Below are positions 42,231-50,919 of a DNA stretch of 64,000 bases, one piece after another. The stretch is from RBG-16-49-21 sp040768125. Lineage in GTDB: Bacteria; Spirochaetota; UBA4802; UBA5550. Position 1 is the first letter of the stretch; every line of letters starts with the position of its first letter. The stretch covers positions 62,001 through 126,000 of the forward strand of contig JAXGNG010000002.1 of the NCBI GenBank assembly GCA_040768125.1, in the 5' to 3' direction. The notes under the pieces were generated by a model. That model worked only from the letters and a program-made list of their open reading frames with translations, made no database searches and had not been told where the DNA came from. A program made the position numbers and the translations under genes.

Positions 42231-42941
42231 ATGGCGCGTAAACCCAGGTACAGGAACGAGCAGCGCTCAGGCGATATCCAGATCCAGAGGAACATCATCG
42301 AGCGCTTTCTCATGCAGGTGAAGGATTTCGTTAAAAAGAACCGAAGGGCCGTCCTGATCGGCGCGCTCTGCTTTCTCGCGGTTATCGTGATCGTCGTGAT
42401 CGGATTGATCGTCGTGGACGGGATCAGGTCCCGGAACGAGGCCCGCTTCGAGAAGATTGTGGACGAGTACAACCGGATCGCGCCCTCGGGGGACAGCGTC
42501 AAGGTCACGGCCGTCATCGAAGACCTGAAGGGGTTCATTGAGTCTTCACGGATCGGGCCGGGCCGAAGCCTTGGATATTACACCCTGGGGGACATACTCC
42601 ACACGAGGAAGGAATTCAAGGACGCGGCGCGGTACTTCATCCTCTACGCGGAGGGCAACGGCGCCACCGTCCTGGCCCCTCTCGCCCTGGTCAAGGCCGC
42701 CATATGCCTGGAGGAGGCGGATGACCTCAAGGGCGCCCTGGTGGTGTACCGCAGGCTGGAGGATGAATATTCCGACAGCGTCGTGGCCGACCAGATATAT
42801 TATCATTTCGCCAGGGCGTGTGCCCTCACGGGAGACCTCGCGAACGCGAAAGCACACTACAACAAGGTCATCAATACCTACCCCGAGTCAACCTTCGCCC
42901 AGCGCGCGAGGAAACGGCTCTTCATGCTGGGGGCTCGGTAA
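42231..42941 (+). CDS. Membrane-anchored tetratricopeptide protein, YfgM-like
   Basis: A 236-residue protein with a basic cytoplasmic N-terminus, one transmembrane helix (AVLIGALCFLAVIVIVVIGL, about 40-60) and an exported TPR part. The repeats include LGYYTLGDILHTRKEFKDAAR and the last ends YPESTFAQRARKRLFML. The layout (short N-in tail, single helix, TPR tail) resembles YfgM/Tol-Pal-associated TPR proteins of envelope quality control, but the family link is a guess. It starts 3 bp after rpsA. The 163 bp after it hold no gene. Confidence 0.75.
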   Translation: MARKPRYRNEQRSGDIQIQRNIIERFLMQVKDFVKKNRRAVLIGALCFLAVIVIVVIGLIVVDGIRSRNEARFEKIVDEYNRIAPSGDSVKVTAVIEDLKGFIESSRIGPGRSLGYYTLGDILHTRKEFKDAARYFILYAEGNGATVLAPLALVKAAICLEEADDLKGALVVYRRLEDEYSDSVVADQIYYHFARACALTGDLANAKAHYNKVINTYPESTFAQRARKRLFMLGAR

Positions 42942-43104
42942 AGGCCGGAGAACCCGCCGGAAGGGCCGGATTCCGGAAAATTTATCTTGACAGAATCCGT
43001 CCCGGATCAAGACAATCCCCGAATGACATGGTGGATCCGGATTCGGATACCAACCGCGGGGCCCCGGCCGGCGGAGTAAATAGATCATTGACGGAGTTGC
43101 GATC

Positions 43105-43296
43105 GTGGCGTTACCAAAGAGAAGGAAATCAAAATCAAAATCAAGGATGAGGCGTTCCCATCATGCCCTCGGGGTCCCCAATCTTCGCCCGTGCCCTCGC
43201 TGCGGGGCCTATGGGCTACCCCACAGGGTGTGCGCTGAGTGCGGGTCGTACAAGGGCGAAGTGATCGTCGAGAAGAAGGTGAAGATAAAAGAATAA
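43105..43296 (+). CDS. rpmF: 50S ribosomal protein L32
   Basis: A 63-residue zinc-ribbon ribosomal protein. It starts MALPKRRKSKSKSRMRRSHH (GTG start) and has two Cys pairs, CPRC and CAEC, so it is the zinc-binding (C+) form. GGAG precedes the start. The rpmF-acpP neighbourhood with fatty-acid genes is common in bacteria, although plsX and fab genes are absent here. A strong hairpin follows. Confidence 0.95.
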   Translation: MALPKRRKSKSKSRMRRSHHALGVPNLRPCPRCGAYGLPHRVCAECGSYKGEVIVEKKVKIKE

Positions 43297-43319
43297 CCTC
43301 GACCCGATATCGTTACATG

Positions 43320-43350
43320 AACAGGGGTGCCCAGGGCACCCCTGTTTCGT
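43320..43350 (+). terminator. Hairpin terminator between rpmF and acpP
   Basis: Perfect 12-bp stem AACAGGGGTGCC (43320-43331) with GGCACCCCTGTT (43335-43346) and a 3-nt loop, followed by a short, imperfect T-rich tail (TTTCGTATTAT). It is likely to end rpmF transcription just before the acpP promoter. Confidence 0.65.
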
Positions 43351-43358
43351 ATTATATC

Positions 43359-43387
43359 TTGACAATTTTCACTCAACGCAACAGAAT
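43359..43387 (+). promoter_or_regulatory. Promoter of acpP
   Basis: Perfect TTGACA at 43359-43364, a 17-bp spacer and CAGAAT at 43382-43387 lie about 55 bp before the acpP ATG, immediately after the rpmF hairpin. Confidence 0.55.
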
Positions 43388-43442
43388 GAGCGCCGCGCGA
43401 TCCCTTATCGCGACGCCTCTTCGCCGATCATGGAGGAACGCC

Positions 43443-43679
43443 ATGCCCGCACTGTTTGATCGGGTGCAGAAGATCATTATGAAACAGCTTAACGTCGACG
43501 AGAGCCAGGTTACCGGTGACGCGTCCTTCACCGATGATCTCGGAGCGGATTCCATAGATTCCGTGGAACTCGTCATGGCCTTCGAGGCCGAGTTCAATAT
43601 CGATATCACTGAGCAGGACGCGGAGGGATTCATCAAGGTTGATGACGTGGTGAAGTATCTCAAGGCGCGCCTCGGTTGA
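43443..43679 (+). CDS. acpP: Acyl carrier protein
   Basis: Carries acyl intermediates of fatty acid synthesis on a phosphopantetheine arm. The 78-residue acidic helical protein has the attachment site Ser-37 in DDLGADSIDSVELVM (the commonest form is DSLD; here DSID). I chose the ATG at 43443, which has GGAGG 6 bp upstream; a longer in-frame opening begins inside rpmF but has no family sequence. It is followed by rnc, a classical order (acpP-rnc). Confidence 0.95.
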   Translation: MPALFDRVQKIIMKQLNVDESQVTGDASFTDDLGADSIDSVELVMAFEAEFNIDITEQDAEGFIKVDDVVKYLKARLG

Positions 43680-43715
43680 CGGCGCGCGATTCTCGGGACG
43701 GGGCCGCGACGCGAC

Positions 43716-44474
43716 ATGGGACGTGAACCGGGCGGGTCAGCCGCAGATCGACGCAGGCGGAACAGGGAACGGCAGAAGAGCCTCGATCATTTCCAGGCGG
43801 TCACCAGGACCACGTTCAAGAACCCCTCACTTCTCCGGCGTGCCCTCACTCATCGCTCCTACGTAAACGAACATGGAAACGGAATCGGGGACAATGAGCG
43901 CCTCGAGTATCTGGGCGACTCGGTGCTCGCCCTGGTGGTGAACGAATATCTCTACCGCCATTACGAGGATTACCGCGAGGGAAAGCTCGCCAAGATAAAA
44001 TCGTCCGTGGTGTCCGAGACCACCCTGGCGAAGATCGCGAAGAAGATACACCTGGGCGACCATCTCCTCATGGGGAGGGGTGAGGAGAACAGCGGTGGGA
44101 GGGAGCGTCCCTCGATCCTCGCCGACGGGCTCGAAGCGGTGATCGGGGCCCTCTATCTGGATGCGGGGCTGAAAGCGAGCCGCCAGTTCATCATGAGGCT
44201 CCTCAGGGACGAGATCCAGAAATCAGAGGAACTCGGCCAGAGCAGGGACCCGAAGACCGCCCTGCAGGAATACGTCCAGAGAAAGTACCGGGAGCGTCCG
44301 GTGTACGAAGTGGTGGAAGAGCGCGGACCGGACCACGACAAGGAATTCACGGTGAAGTTGCTGATCCGGGGCAGGGAGATCGTTACCGCCGACGGGCCCA
44401 GCAAGCGCAAGGCGGAAATGAACGCGGCCCGGGCCTCCCTCAGGATCATCGAGGAAGAGGAAGGTGACCTGTAG
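43716..44474 (+). CDS. rnc: Ribonuclease III
   Basis: Cuts double-stranded RNA in rRNA and mRNA maturation. The 252-residue protein has the catalytic block NERLEYLGDSVLALVV, a second acidic site ILADGLEAVIGALYLDAG, and a C-terminal double-stranded RNA-binding domain (DPKTALQEYVQRKY to RKAEMNAARASL). A basic 20-residue extension precedes the catalytic domain. It overlaps the Nudix gene by 11 bp. Confidence 0.96.
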   Translation: MGREPGGSAADRRRRNRERQKSLDHFQAVTRTTFKNPSLLRRALTHRSYVNEHGNGIGDNERLEYLGDSVLALVVNEYLYRHYEDYREGKLAKIKSSVVSETTLAKIAKKIHLGDHLLMGRGEENSGGRERPSILADGLEAVIGALYLDAGLKASRQFIMRLLRDEIQKSEELGQSRDPKTALQEYVQRKYRERPVYEVVEERGPDHDKEFTVKLLIRGREIVTADGPSKRKAEMNAARASLRIIEEEEGDL

Positions 44475-44919
44475 ACCATTCAGACGCGGTATAAGCATCC
44501 GGGTTTCCGGCGTGCTGATTCGTGACGACACGATATGTTTCGTCGCACATCGCAAGCGCGGGAGGACCTACTGGCTCCTCCCGGGGGGCGGGGTCCGGTA
44601 CGGCGAGTCCCTGGTTGATGCCCTCCGCCGCGAATTCAGGGAGGAGCTTGGCATCGAGGTGGAGACGGGAAGGTTCCTCTTCGCCTGCGATTCTATCGAT
44701 CCCTTCGGCAGGCGTCATATCATGAACGTTTCATTCATGTGCCGCCACCGGGACGGGGACTATTCCACCGGCGGCGACCGTCGCGTCTGCGGCTACGGAT
44801 TTTTCGGCGCGAAGGAGATTCCGGGAATGACGATCTACCCGCCCATACAGGACACCCTCCTGGCGATTCTTGAACGGGGTGACTACCCGCCCTACCTCGG
44901 GAGCCTATGGGAAGCGTAA
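44464..44919 (+). CDS. Nudix hydrolase
   Basis: A 151-residue hydrolase of nucleoside diphosphate derivatives. The full Nudix box (G-x5-E-x7-REUxEExGU) is present as GGVRYGESLVDALRREFREE followed by LGI. The substrate is not evident. It starts with GTG inside rnc and overlaps aroB by 13 bp, so rnc, this gene and aroB are one translationally linked unit. Its N-terminus (RRGISIRVSGVLIRDDTICF) looks like the standard first strands. Confidence 0.9.
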   Translation: MTCRPFRRGISIRVSGVLIRDDTICFVAHRKRGRTYWLLPGGGVRYGESLVDALRREFREELGIEVETGRFLFACDSIDPFGRRHIMNVSFMCRHRDGDYSTGGDRRVCGYGFFGAKEIPGMTIYPPIQDTLLAILERGDYPPYLGSLWEA

Positions 44920-45998
44920 AGAAACGAATCACCGCCATGGCGGGGGAGGCAGGGTACGACATCCTGATCGGGACCTCGATCCTCGCCGGGGCCTTCGGCG
45001 ATCGACGGCTTGAGTCCTTCGAATGCGTCGCCGTTATCGTGAGCTCCCGCGTGTATTCCCTCCACCGCGCCTACATCGATGAATCGATAGCGCTTTTCGG
45101 GGGGCGGAGCCACCTGATGCTGATGGACGACAGGGAGGAGATGAAGAGCTACGAGCACGGGGGACGGTTCCTCGAAATATTTCTCGAAAAACGGCTGAAC
45201 AGGAATTCCCTGGTGGTCGGGATCGGCGGCGGGGTTACGGGCGATTTCGCGGGATACTGCGCGGGCGTCTACATGCGGGGAATTCCCGTGCTCCATGTGC
45301 CCACGACGCTGCTTGCCATGGTGGACTCAAGCATCGGGGGCAAATCGGCGGTGAACCTCACCGCGGGGAAAAACATCGTCGGCGTGTTCCGCCAGCCGAT
45401 CATGGTGGCGGCCGATACCCTTTTCCTCGACACCCTTCCCGAATCCGAGATGCGCAACGGGCTCACCGAGGCCCTGAAACACGGGCTTATCGGCGATGGG
45501 GAGACCCTCGACCTTCTTGAGAAGAACGACATGAAAACGATCCTTCGCCCCGACGTTATCGAGCACCTCGTGGAGCTCTCCGCCGCCTTCAAGGCGGATG
45601 TCGTGTCGCGAGACGAGCGGGAGAAGGGCCTGAGGGCGGTCTTGAACTACGGCCACACCGTGGGGCACGCAATCGAATCGCACAAGGGCTATCGTGGGAT
45701 ATCACATGGCGCGGCGGTTGCGGCGGGCATTCTCGTGAAGGTCGAGGCGGGGCGGAGGATGGGATTGCTGTCCGATTCCGAGGCCCGCCGCGTGGGCGCC
45801 ATAATGGAAACCTACGGCCTCACCCCGGGGCCCCTCGGGGTCGATATCGATGACGTGTGCCGCCACATGGAGTACGACAAAAAGAACGCCGGCGGCGCGA
45901 TCAATTTCGTCATGCTCGAGGGAATAGGGAACCCGGTGTATAACCGGGAGCTTCCCCTCGGCCTGCTCAAGGAGGTAATGGGCGATGTGCTGTCCTGA
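44907..45998 (+). CDS. aroB: 3-dehydroquinate synthase
   Basis: Second enzyme of the shikimate pathway; it cyclises DAHP to dehydroquinate with NAD and zinc. The 363-residue protein shows GIGGGVTGDFAGYCAGVYMR, the conserved PTTLLAMVDSSIGGKSAVN and the zinc region RAVLNYGHTVGHAIE, followed by ISHGAAVAAGI. It is the last gene of acpP-rnc-nudix-aroB. The other aromatic genes in the window (pheA, tyrA) lie 6 kb away in another operon. Confidence 0.95.
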   Translation: MGSVKKRITAMAGEAGYDILIGTSILAGAFGDRRLESFECVAVIVSSRVYSLHRAYIDESIALFGGRSHLMLMDDREEMKSYEHGGRFLEIFLEKRLNRNSLVVGIGGGVTGDFAGYCAGVYMRGIPVLHVPTTLLAMVDSSIGGKSAVNLTAGKNIVGVFRQPIMVAADTLFLDTLPESEMRNGLTEALKHGLIGDGETLDLLEKNDMKTILRPDVIEHLVELSAAFKADVVSRDEREKGLRAVLNYGHTVGHAIESHKGYRGISHGAAVAAGILVKVEAGRRMGLLSDSEARRVGAIMETYGLTPGPLGVDIDDVCRHMEYDKKNAGGAINFVMLEGIGNPVYNRELPLGLLKEVMGDVLS

Positions 45999-46046
45999 GC
46001 TTCCCTGCCAGGCCGGCGCGGCATCCCATGACGGGGGGAAAACGGC

Positions 46047-46388
46047 ATGCTGAATTATTCCATCAATGAGATCGAGGGAGTCAAGGTCCTGGCGGTGAGC
46101 GGGATACTCGCCGCGGATTCCATTGACAATTTCGTGTCGATAGCCAAGCAGGTGACCGAGAGGGAAAGCCTGATAATAAATTTCGAAAACGTGACCCTCG
46201 CCACCTCCGCGGGGCTGAACGCCCTGGTCGAGGTTTCGTTTTTCGCCAAGGACCATGACCGGCGCGTCATCATCCTCTGGCCGGACCGGGAACTTCAGAA
46301 GATGGCGGAGACCGTGGGTGTGTATAATTACCTGATTTTCGCCCAGAGTATCGACGAGGCGAAGCTGAAGATCAAGTTTTTCACCTGA
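46047..46388 (+). CDS. STAS-domain protein (anti-anti-sigma factor type)
   Basis: A 113-residue single STAS domain. It has the beta-strand pattern KVLAVSGILAADSIDNFV and the phospho-acceptor loop LATSAGLNAL with Ser-54, typical of SpoIIAA/RsbV-like antagonists of anti-sigma factors. No anti-sigma kinase or sigma factor of that system is nearby, so the partner is unknown. It stands 48 bp after aroB and is convergent with the ABC-type ATPase gene. Confidence 0.88.
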   Translation: MLNYSINEIEGVKVLAVSGILAADSIDNFVSIAKQVTERESLIINFENVTLATSAGLNALVEVSFFAKDHDRRVIILWPDRELQKMAETVGVYNYLIFAQSIDEAKLKIKFFT

Positions 46389-46403
46389 CGCGAAGGAGGG
46401 GTC

Positions 46404-47174
46404 TCATGTGTCGGGGAAGAGCTGGATCTCCGGCTTGCCGCTGTAGACGTTCCGCGACACGATCACGTCTACGCCGAAATACCGTTTTATGGTCGCCGCC
46501 GTGAGGATTTCGGCATCGCCGATTTCCGCGATACCCCCGTCCTCCATGATTACGATGCGGTCCGCCGTCCGCGACAGGAAGTTGAGATCGCCGGAGGCGA
46601 TCACGGCCAGGCGCGTACCCTCCATGACGTATCTGGACAGGGCCTTCACCAGGAGGCGCTCGGACGCGATGTCGAGGTCGCACTCAGGGTTGTCAAGGAT
46701 GAGGGCGCGGGGATCCCGGATGAGGGCGCGGGCGATGATCGCGCGCTTCCTGGCGCTTCCCGGAAGGGAGCCCACCCCGATATCCTTCATGGCCTCCAGT
46801 CCCAGTATCTTCATGTTCTCCTCCACCACCTGGCGGTCGTAATCAGAGTAGGGACGGAAGGGGCCGCGGTGGATGTTCCGCCCCAGGAGGAGATAGCTCT
46901 CCAGCTTCTCGTCGCCGCAGCAGGGGGGAATCTCGTCAAGGTGGGTGACGACCCTGGAAGAATCCCGGGAACGGCGGGGAAGGGGGGCACCGTTATGGAG
47001 TATCGACCCCGAGGAAGGGCGGAGGTGTCCCGCCATGGCCCTGAGCAGCAACGATTTTCCCGCGCCCGAGGCCCCGGCTATGCCGAGGATTTCGCCGTCA
47101 TTGCAGGCGAGGTTGATTTTTTCAAGAACGGCCCTGCCCCTGATTGCAAGGCCGACGTTGTCTAGCACGATCAT
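46404..47174 (-). CDS. ABC-type ATPase with degenerate catalytic motifs
   Basis: A 256-residue ABC nucleotide-binding domain. Walker A is intact (GASGAGKS, 34-41). The signature is LPGSARKR instead of LSGGQ-x-x-R. Walker B reads ALILDNPECDLD, so the catalytic Glu is Asn-162. The H-loop His is missing (ASGDLNFL in place of the usual THDL), and no clear Q-loop Gln is seen. ATP binding is likely, but hydrolysis is doubtful. No permease or binding protein is adjacent; its start overlaps the stop of the upstream TPR gene (ATGA at 47171), so they are co-translated. It may be a regulatory or structural ABC domain rather than a transporter. Confidence 0.8.
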   Translation of the reverse strand: MIVLDNVGLAIRGRAVLEKINLACNDGEILGIAGASGAGKSLLLRAMAGHLRPSSGSILHNGAPLPRRSRDSSRVVTHLDEIPPCCGDEKLESYLLLGRNIHRGPFRPYSDYDRQVVEENMKILGLEAMKDIGVGSLPGSARKRAIIARALIRDPRALILDNPECDLDIASERLLVKALSRYVMEGTRLAVIASGDLNFLSRTADRIVIMEDGGIAEIGDAEILTAATIKRYFGVDVIVSRNVYSGKPEIQLFPDT

Positions 47175-48775
47175 GGCGCGCGGTCATCCCCGGGAGGAAG
47201 AGGACCCTTGTCCTCACCGCCCTTATCCAGTTTTTTCACGCCCTCTCCGCCGTCGCCGCGGGACTCCTTTTGCGGTGCGGGGGGGTCGTTTTCTCTGGTC
47301 TCCTTAACCGGCGCGGTATCCTTATCGGGCCCCGGCTCCGGCCGGGATCTGCCCTTGTCGATTTCCCGCGCCAGGGGTGCCAGGGCGGGATCGAGCTTCG
47401 CCCGGGCGAGGAAGTCCCCCGCGGCGGAAAGCTCGACGAGGAGGGCGCGGGCCTTCTCCTTTCTTCCACTGGAGGCGTATGCCTTGCAGAGAAGGTACCT
47501 GTCCTCGCTCCCCAGGGACAGGCCCTCGAAGAGCTCGATCGCGGTATCGTATTCCTTCGCGCCGTAATGGGACTTCGCCAGGAGAAGCCGCGTTTCATAG
47601 TCGGTGGACCCGTCGCCGAGGGACTTCAACACCGAGATGGCTTTCCGGTGGTTATTGCTTTCATGATAATGGGCCGCGAGTATCTGGAAGACCCTGTTGT
47701 ATTTCGTCGGACGGTCCTTTGCCTTCTCCGTCAGGGTGAAGAGTTTCTCAAAGTGACCGATATGCCTGCCGTCGTGTTCCCGGTAATAGACGCTGCCGAT
47801 CTGGTAATGCACTTCCGGGTTCTCCGGCTCCGCGGCGTTCGCGCGCTTGAGGGCCTTCATGGCGTCATCGTATTTTCCCATCTTTATCTTCACAAGGGAC
47901 AGGAGAAGAAGGGCGTCGACGGACCCGGGCCTGTGGGAGAGGGCCCGGTCGATCTCCTTTTCGGCGCCCCGGTAGTCATCGAGGTTGTAGAAGGACGTTC
48001 CCCTCCGGATGCGGATCCCGTAGTCCGCAGAGGGATCGATGAACCCGAATTCCAGGACCCGGTCGTAGCGGCTGATGGCGCCGCGGTAGTTGAATTTACG
48101 GAAATTGATGTCGGCCAGGACCAGCTGCACCTCGGCGTAGAAGGGGATACGCGACGCGATGGCCTCAAGATACCCCGCGGCCCGGTCAAGGGCCCCGGCG
48201 TTGTAGGCCGCCATGCCCAGTTCGAATTTTGGGGCAAGGAATGAACCGTCCAGGGACAGTGCGTCCTGGAACGCGCCCTCTGCCGCCTCGCGGGACCCCC
48301 TGTTTTTCAGTTCGATCCCCTTCCGGTATTTCGCGATGGCCTCCTCGTTGTTGCTCCAGAGAAGTTTGTTGATGAGCGTATCGATGCGCTGACGCGCCGA
48401 GGCGTCACCCGTTCTCTCCCACATGGCGCGGCAGATGGCCACCACGCTCTCGTGATCGTGACGCTGCTCGGCCATGACGAGGGCGCTCCAGTACGAGTTG
48501 ATGAGGTACTGCCGCGATATGTTCGGCAGGGTGATCGCCGTCTTGAAGTGCTCTTCCGCCTCGCGATAGTTGCCCCGCATCTTCTCGATTTCCCCGAGGA
48601 AATAATGGGCGTTCCCCGAACCCTCTGACTCCGCCGCCTTGAGGAACATCTCCCGCGCCTGGTCGTACTCCTTCCGAGAGTAGTGCCGCCGCCCCTGTTC
48701 ATAGTAGCGGGCCTGGAGCTGGCCCGCCGTCAGGAGTGCGAAGGCTATGAGCAACATGGTGGTTCGTGATTTCAT
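47171..48775 (-). CDS. Exported tetratricopeptide-repeat protein
   Basis: A 534-residue protein. I chose the ATG at 48775 (AGGAAGG upstream), which gives a clear signal peptide, MKSRTTMLLIAFALLTAGQL followed by QA; a longer start 14 codons upstream would bury it. TPR repeats fill the mature part from YYEQGRRHYSRKEYDQAREMF onward (at least eight). The C-terminus is a charged low-complexity tail rich in P, D, E, G and K (about 475-534). It should be periplasmic. It is coupled to the degenerate ABC ATPase by a 4-bp overlap. Partners are unknown. Confidence 0.82.
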   Translation of the reverse strand: MKSRTTMLLIAFALLTAGQLQARYYEQGRRHYSRKEYDQAREMFLKAAESEGSGNAHYFLGEIEKMRGNYREAEEHFKTAITLPNISRQYLINSYWSALVMAEQRHDHESVVAICRAMWERTGDASARQRIDTLINKLLWSNNEEAIAKYRKGIELKNRGSREAAEGAFQDALSLDGSFLAPKFELGMAAYNAGALDRAAGYLEAIASRIPFYAEVQLVLADINFRKFNYRGAISRYDRVLEFGFIDPSADYGIRIRRGTSFYNLDDYRGAEKEIDRALSHRPGSVDALLLLSLVKIKMGKYDDAMKALKRANAAEPENPEVHYQIGSVYYREHDGRHIGHFEKLFTLTEKAKDRPTKYNRVFQILAAHYHESNNHRKAISVLKSLGDGSTDYETRLLLAKSHYGAKEYDTAIELFEGLSLGSEDRYLLCKAYASSGRKEKARALLVELSAAGDFLARAKLDPALAPLAREIDKGRSRPEPGPDKDTAPVKETRENDPPAPQKESRGDGGEGVKKLDKGGEDKGPLPPGDDRAP

Positions 48776-48869
48776 GGCCGTATTCCCTTCCTGTACCATA
48801 CCCTGGTCGCCGTGCATAGGATTTTTTCAAAAAAAAATGTTCTATTCCCTTCCCGGACCCCGGTTCTGA

Positions 48870-49631
48870 TCAGGCGAGGATCGCTTCGAGGATCCCGTCG
48901 GTATCACTTAGATCGTCGAAGTAGTGATCCGGTTCGAGGGAAATGAGGGTCTCCCGTTCAACCCACCCGGTACCGACGGAAAGGGAGACCGCGCCGACGG
49001 CGCGGGCGCATTCGATGTCATATATCGTGTCGCCGATTATGACGATATCCCCGTAATCGAGATCGACGTTGAAGAGATCCCGGATTCTCCGGCGCGCGAT
49101 GGGGGGCATGTCGTTTCTGAGGGAGGCGTCGTCACCGAAGACGCCGAAGGGGAAATAGCGGTACAGGTCGAAGCGTTCAAGCTTTATCCGCGCGCTTTCC
49201 CTGAAATTTCCCGTGAGAAGCCCTCGCAGTATTCCCGTTTCACGCGAGAGGCGTTCCAGGAGAGGCGTAACGCCCGGGAGCATGACCGAGGCGCCGTCCT
49301 GGATATTGATCTCGAGGTGATGAAAATAGCGTTGTTTCAGGGGGTCCAGGTTCCGGTTTATTTCCTCCTCCCCGTATCCCATTCCGCGGAGTGATTCCAG
49401 GAGTATCAGGGGATCGGTTTTTCCCTGGAAGTCGACGGCCTCCATCGTTCCCACGGTGCCGAAGATTTCCTCGCAGGCCCGGATAAGGGAACGCTTTCCC
49501 GCCCCGAAGCATTTGATCAATGTCCCGTCGATGTCGAACAGCAGCGCCCTGATGATAACGTCTCCCCGGCCGGCAATCGGTCCCGTTGGTTCCGTACTTT
49601 CTGCGCCGACCCCCGGAATAAAGCAAATCAT
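48870..49631 (-). CDS. HAD-superfamily phosphatase
   Basis: A hydrolase of the haloacid dehalogenase superfamily, beta-phosphoglucomutase/phosphoglycolate phosphatase type. Motif I is LLFDIDGTLI, with the two aspartates spaced as usual. A helical cap (about residues 50-120) follows, then motif II GLLTGNF and motif IV IVIIGDTIYDIECA. The substrate is unknown. I chose the ATG at 49631, giving 253 residues; the frame is open further upstream with no good start signal. It is divergent from the PfkB kinase gene. A T9 run lies just downstream (around 48830) and may belong to a weak terminator. Confidence 0.82.
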   Translation of the reverse strand: MICFIPGVGAESTEPTGPIAGRGDVIIRALLFDIDGTLIKCFGAGKRSLIRACEEIFGTVGTMEAVDFQGKTDPLILLESLRGMGYGEEEINRNLDPLKQRYFHHLEINIQDGASVMLPGVTPLLERLSRETGILRGLLTGNFRESARIKLERFDLYRYFPFGVFGDDASLRNDMPPIARRRIRDLFNVDLDYGDIVIIGDTIYDIECARAVGAVSLSVGTGWVERETLISLEPDHYFDDLSDTDGILEAILA

Positions 49632-49759
49632 TTTTCTTTCGCCCACTCCGGATTGCTTGACTCCGGGGACGCCTCTCTGTATCATGAATGACCAGAGCGG
49701 TTCCGCGGCGCGCGGGCCCCCCGCCCGGCAGGGCGCATGCAACGATAAGGAATAATCGA

Positions 49760-50749
49760 ATGGAAATCCGGAACACACGGGCGGACTACGACGTGCTGGG
49801 CATCGGCTCGGCCCTTCTCGATCTCACCATAACGGTGAGCGAGGAAGACCTGGGGCGCCTAGGTCTCAGGAAGGGCGAGATGCTCCTGATAGACGAGAAG
49901 AAGAGCGGGGAAATACTGCGGAGCCTGGAGGGGAAACCCATGGTGGTGACCCCGGGGGGCAGCTCGGCCAATACACTGGCCGGCGTCGCCGCCATGGGAG
50001 GGCTCGGGGTGTTCCTCGGCTCGGTGGGAAACGACCATCACGGCGACCGCTATCTCAAGGATACCGAGGAGGCGGGGGTGAAGGCGGACCTCAGGAGGCA
50101 TGAAAGCCTTACCGGTCACGCGATCACCCTCATCACGCCGGATTCCGAAAGGACCTTCGCGACCCACCTCGGGGCGGCCCTGCTTCTCAACGGCGACGAC
50201 GTGCGGGAAGAGGACATCATGCGAAGCAAGATTCTCCACGCCGAGGGCTATCTCTTCGAGCCGCCGGGGCCCCGGGACGCCACCCTCCAGGCCCTTGAGA
50301 TGGCGCGGAAGAACGGGGTCCTCGTCTCCGTCGATCTTTCGGATCCAGGCCTCATAGGAAGGATCCGCGGGACCCTGGAGAGCGTCGTCAGTGATTACGC
50401 TGATATCGTTTTCGCGAACGAGGAGGAGGCAAGGGCCTTTACCGGCCGGGAGCGGGAGGGGGCCCTGGAGGAGATAGCGAAATTCTGCGGCTTCGCGGCG
50501 GTCAAGCTCGGATCCGAGGGGAGCATCATCAAGAGCGGTGGCACCGTCCACCGGATCGCCGCAATCGGCGCCGACGTGGTCGACACGAACGGCGCCGGGG
50601 ACATGTACGCCGCCGGCGTTCTCTTCGGGCTGTCCCGGGGGTATGACGCAGGGCGGTGCGGTCGCATTGGAAGCTACGTTTCCTCCCATGTCGTGGCCCA
50701 CGTGGGTGCGCGTATACAGGGCGTTATATCGCTCGACGGCATATCCTGA
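49760..50749 (+). CDS. PfkB-family carbohydrate or nucleoside kinase
   Basis: A 329-residue ribokinase-fold kinase. The N-terminus YDVLGIGSALLDLTITVSEE and the early motif VTPGGSSANTLAGVAAMGG fit the PfkB family. The ATP and anion-hole motif DTNGAGDMYAAGVLFGL is intact. The long N-terminal part and the GGS-x-AN motif resemble adenosine and sugar kinases of this family, so adenosine kinase is one option; the substrate is not settled. I chose the ATG at 49760 (ribosome binding site AAGGA upstream). It is divergent from the HAD phosphatase. Confidence 0.88.
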   Translation: MEIRNTRADYDVLGIGSALLDLTITVSEEDLGRLGLRKGEMLLIDEKKSGEILRSLEGKPMVVTPGGSSANTLAGVAAMGGLGVFLGSVGNDHHGDRYLKDTEEAGVKADLRRHESLTGHAITLITPDSERTFATHLGAALLLNGDDVREEDIMRSKILHAEGYLFEPPGPRDATLQALEMARKNGVLVSVDLSDPGLIGRIRGTLESVVSDYADIVFANEEEARAFTGREREGALEEIAKFCGFAAVKLGSEGSIIKSGGTVHRIAAIGADVVDTNGAGDMYAAGVLFGLSRGYDAGRCGRIGSYVSSHVVAHVGARIQGVISLDGIS

Positions 50750-50919
50750 TATCAGGCCCATCCGTGTTGTCCCGGGTACTGGGAGCGGGATACCGTCAGC
50801 GCCCATCGCAGATATTTATATTGACGTAATACGCGTCGATGCTATACTACCGATGTCGCGGGGGGGCCGCACTCATCAGCCGGTTCCGCCCCGTAATTCC
50901 CTTCCGGAAGCATGGCGGT

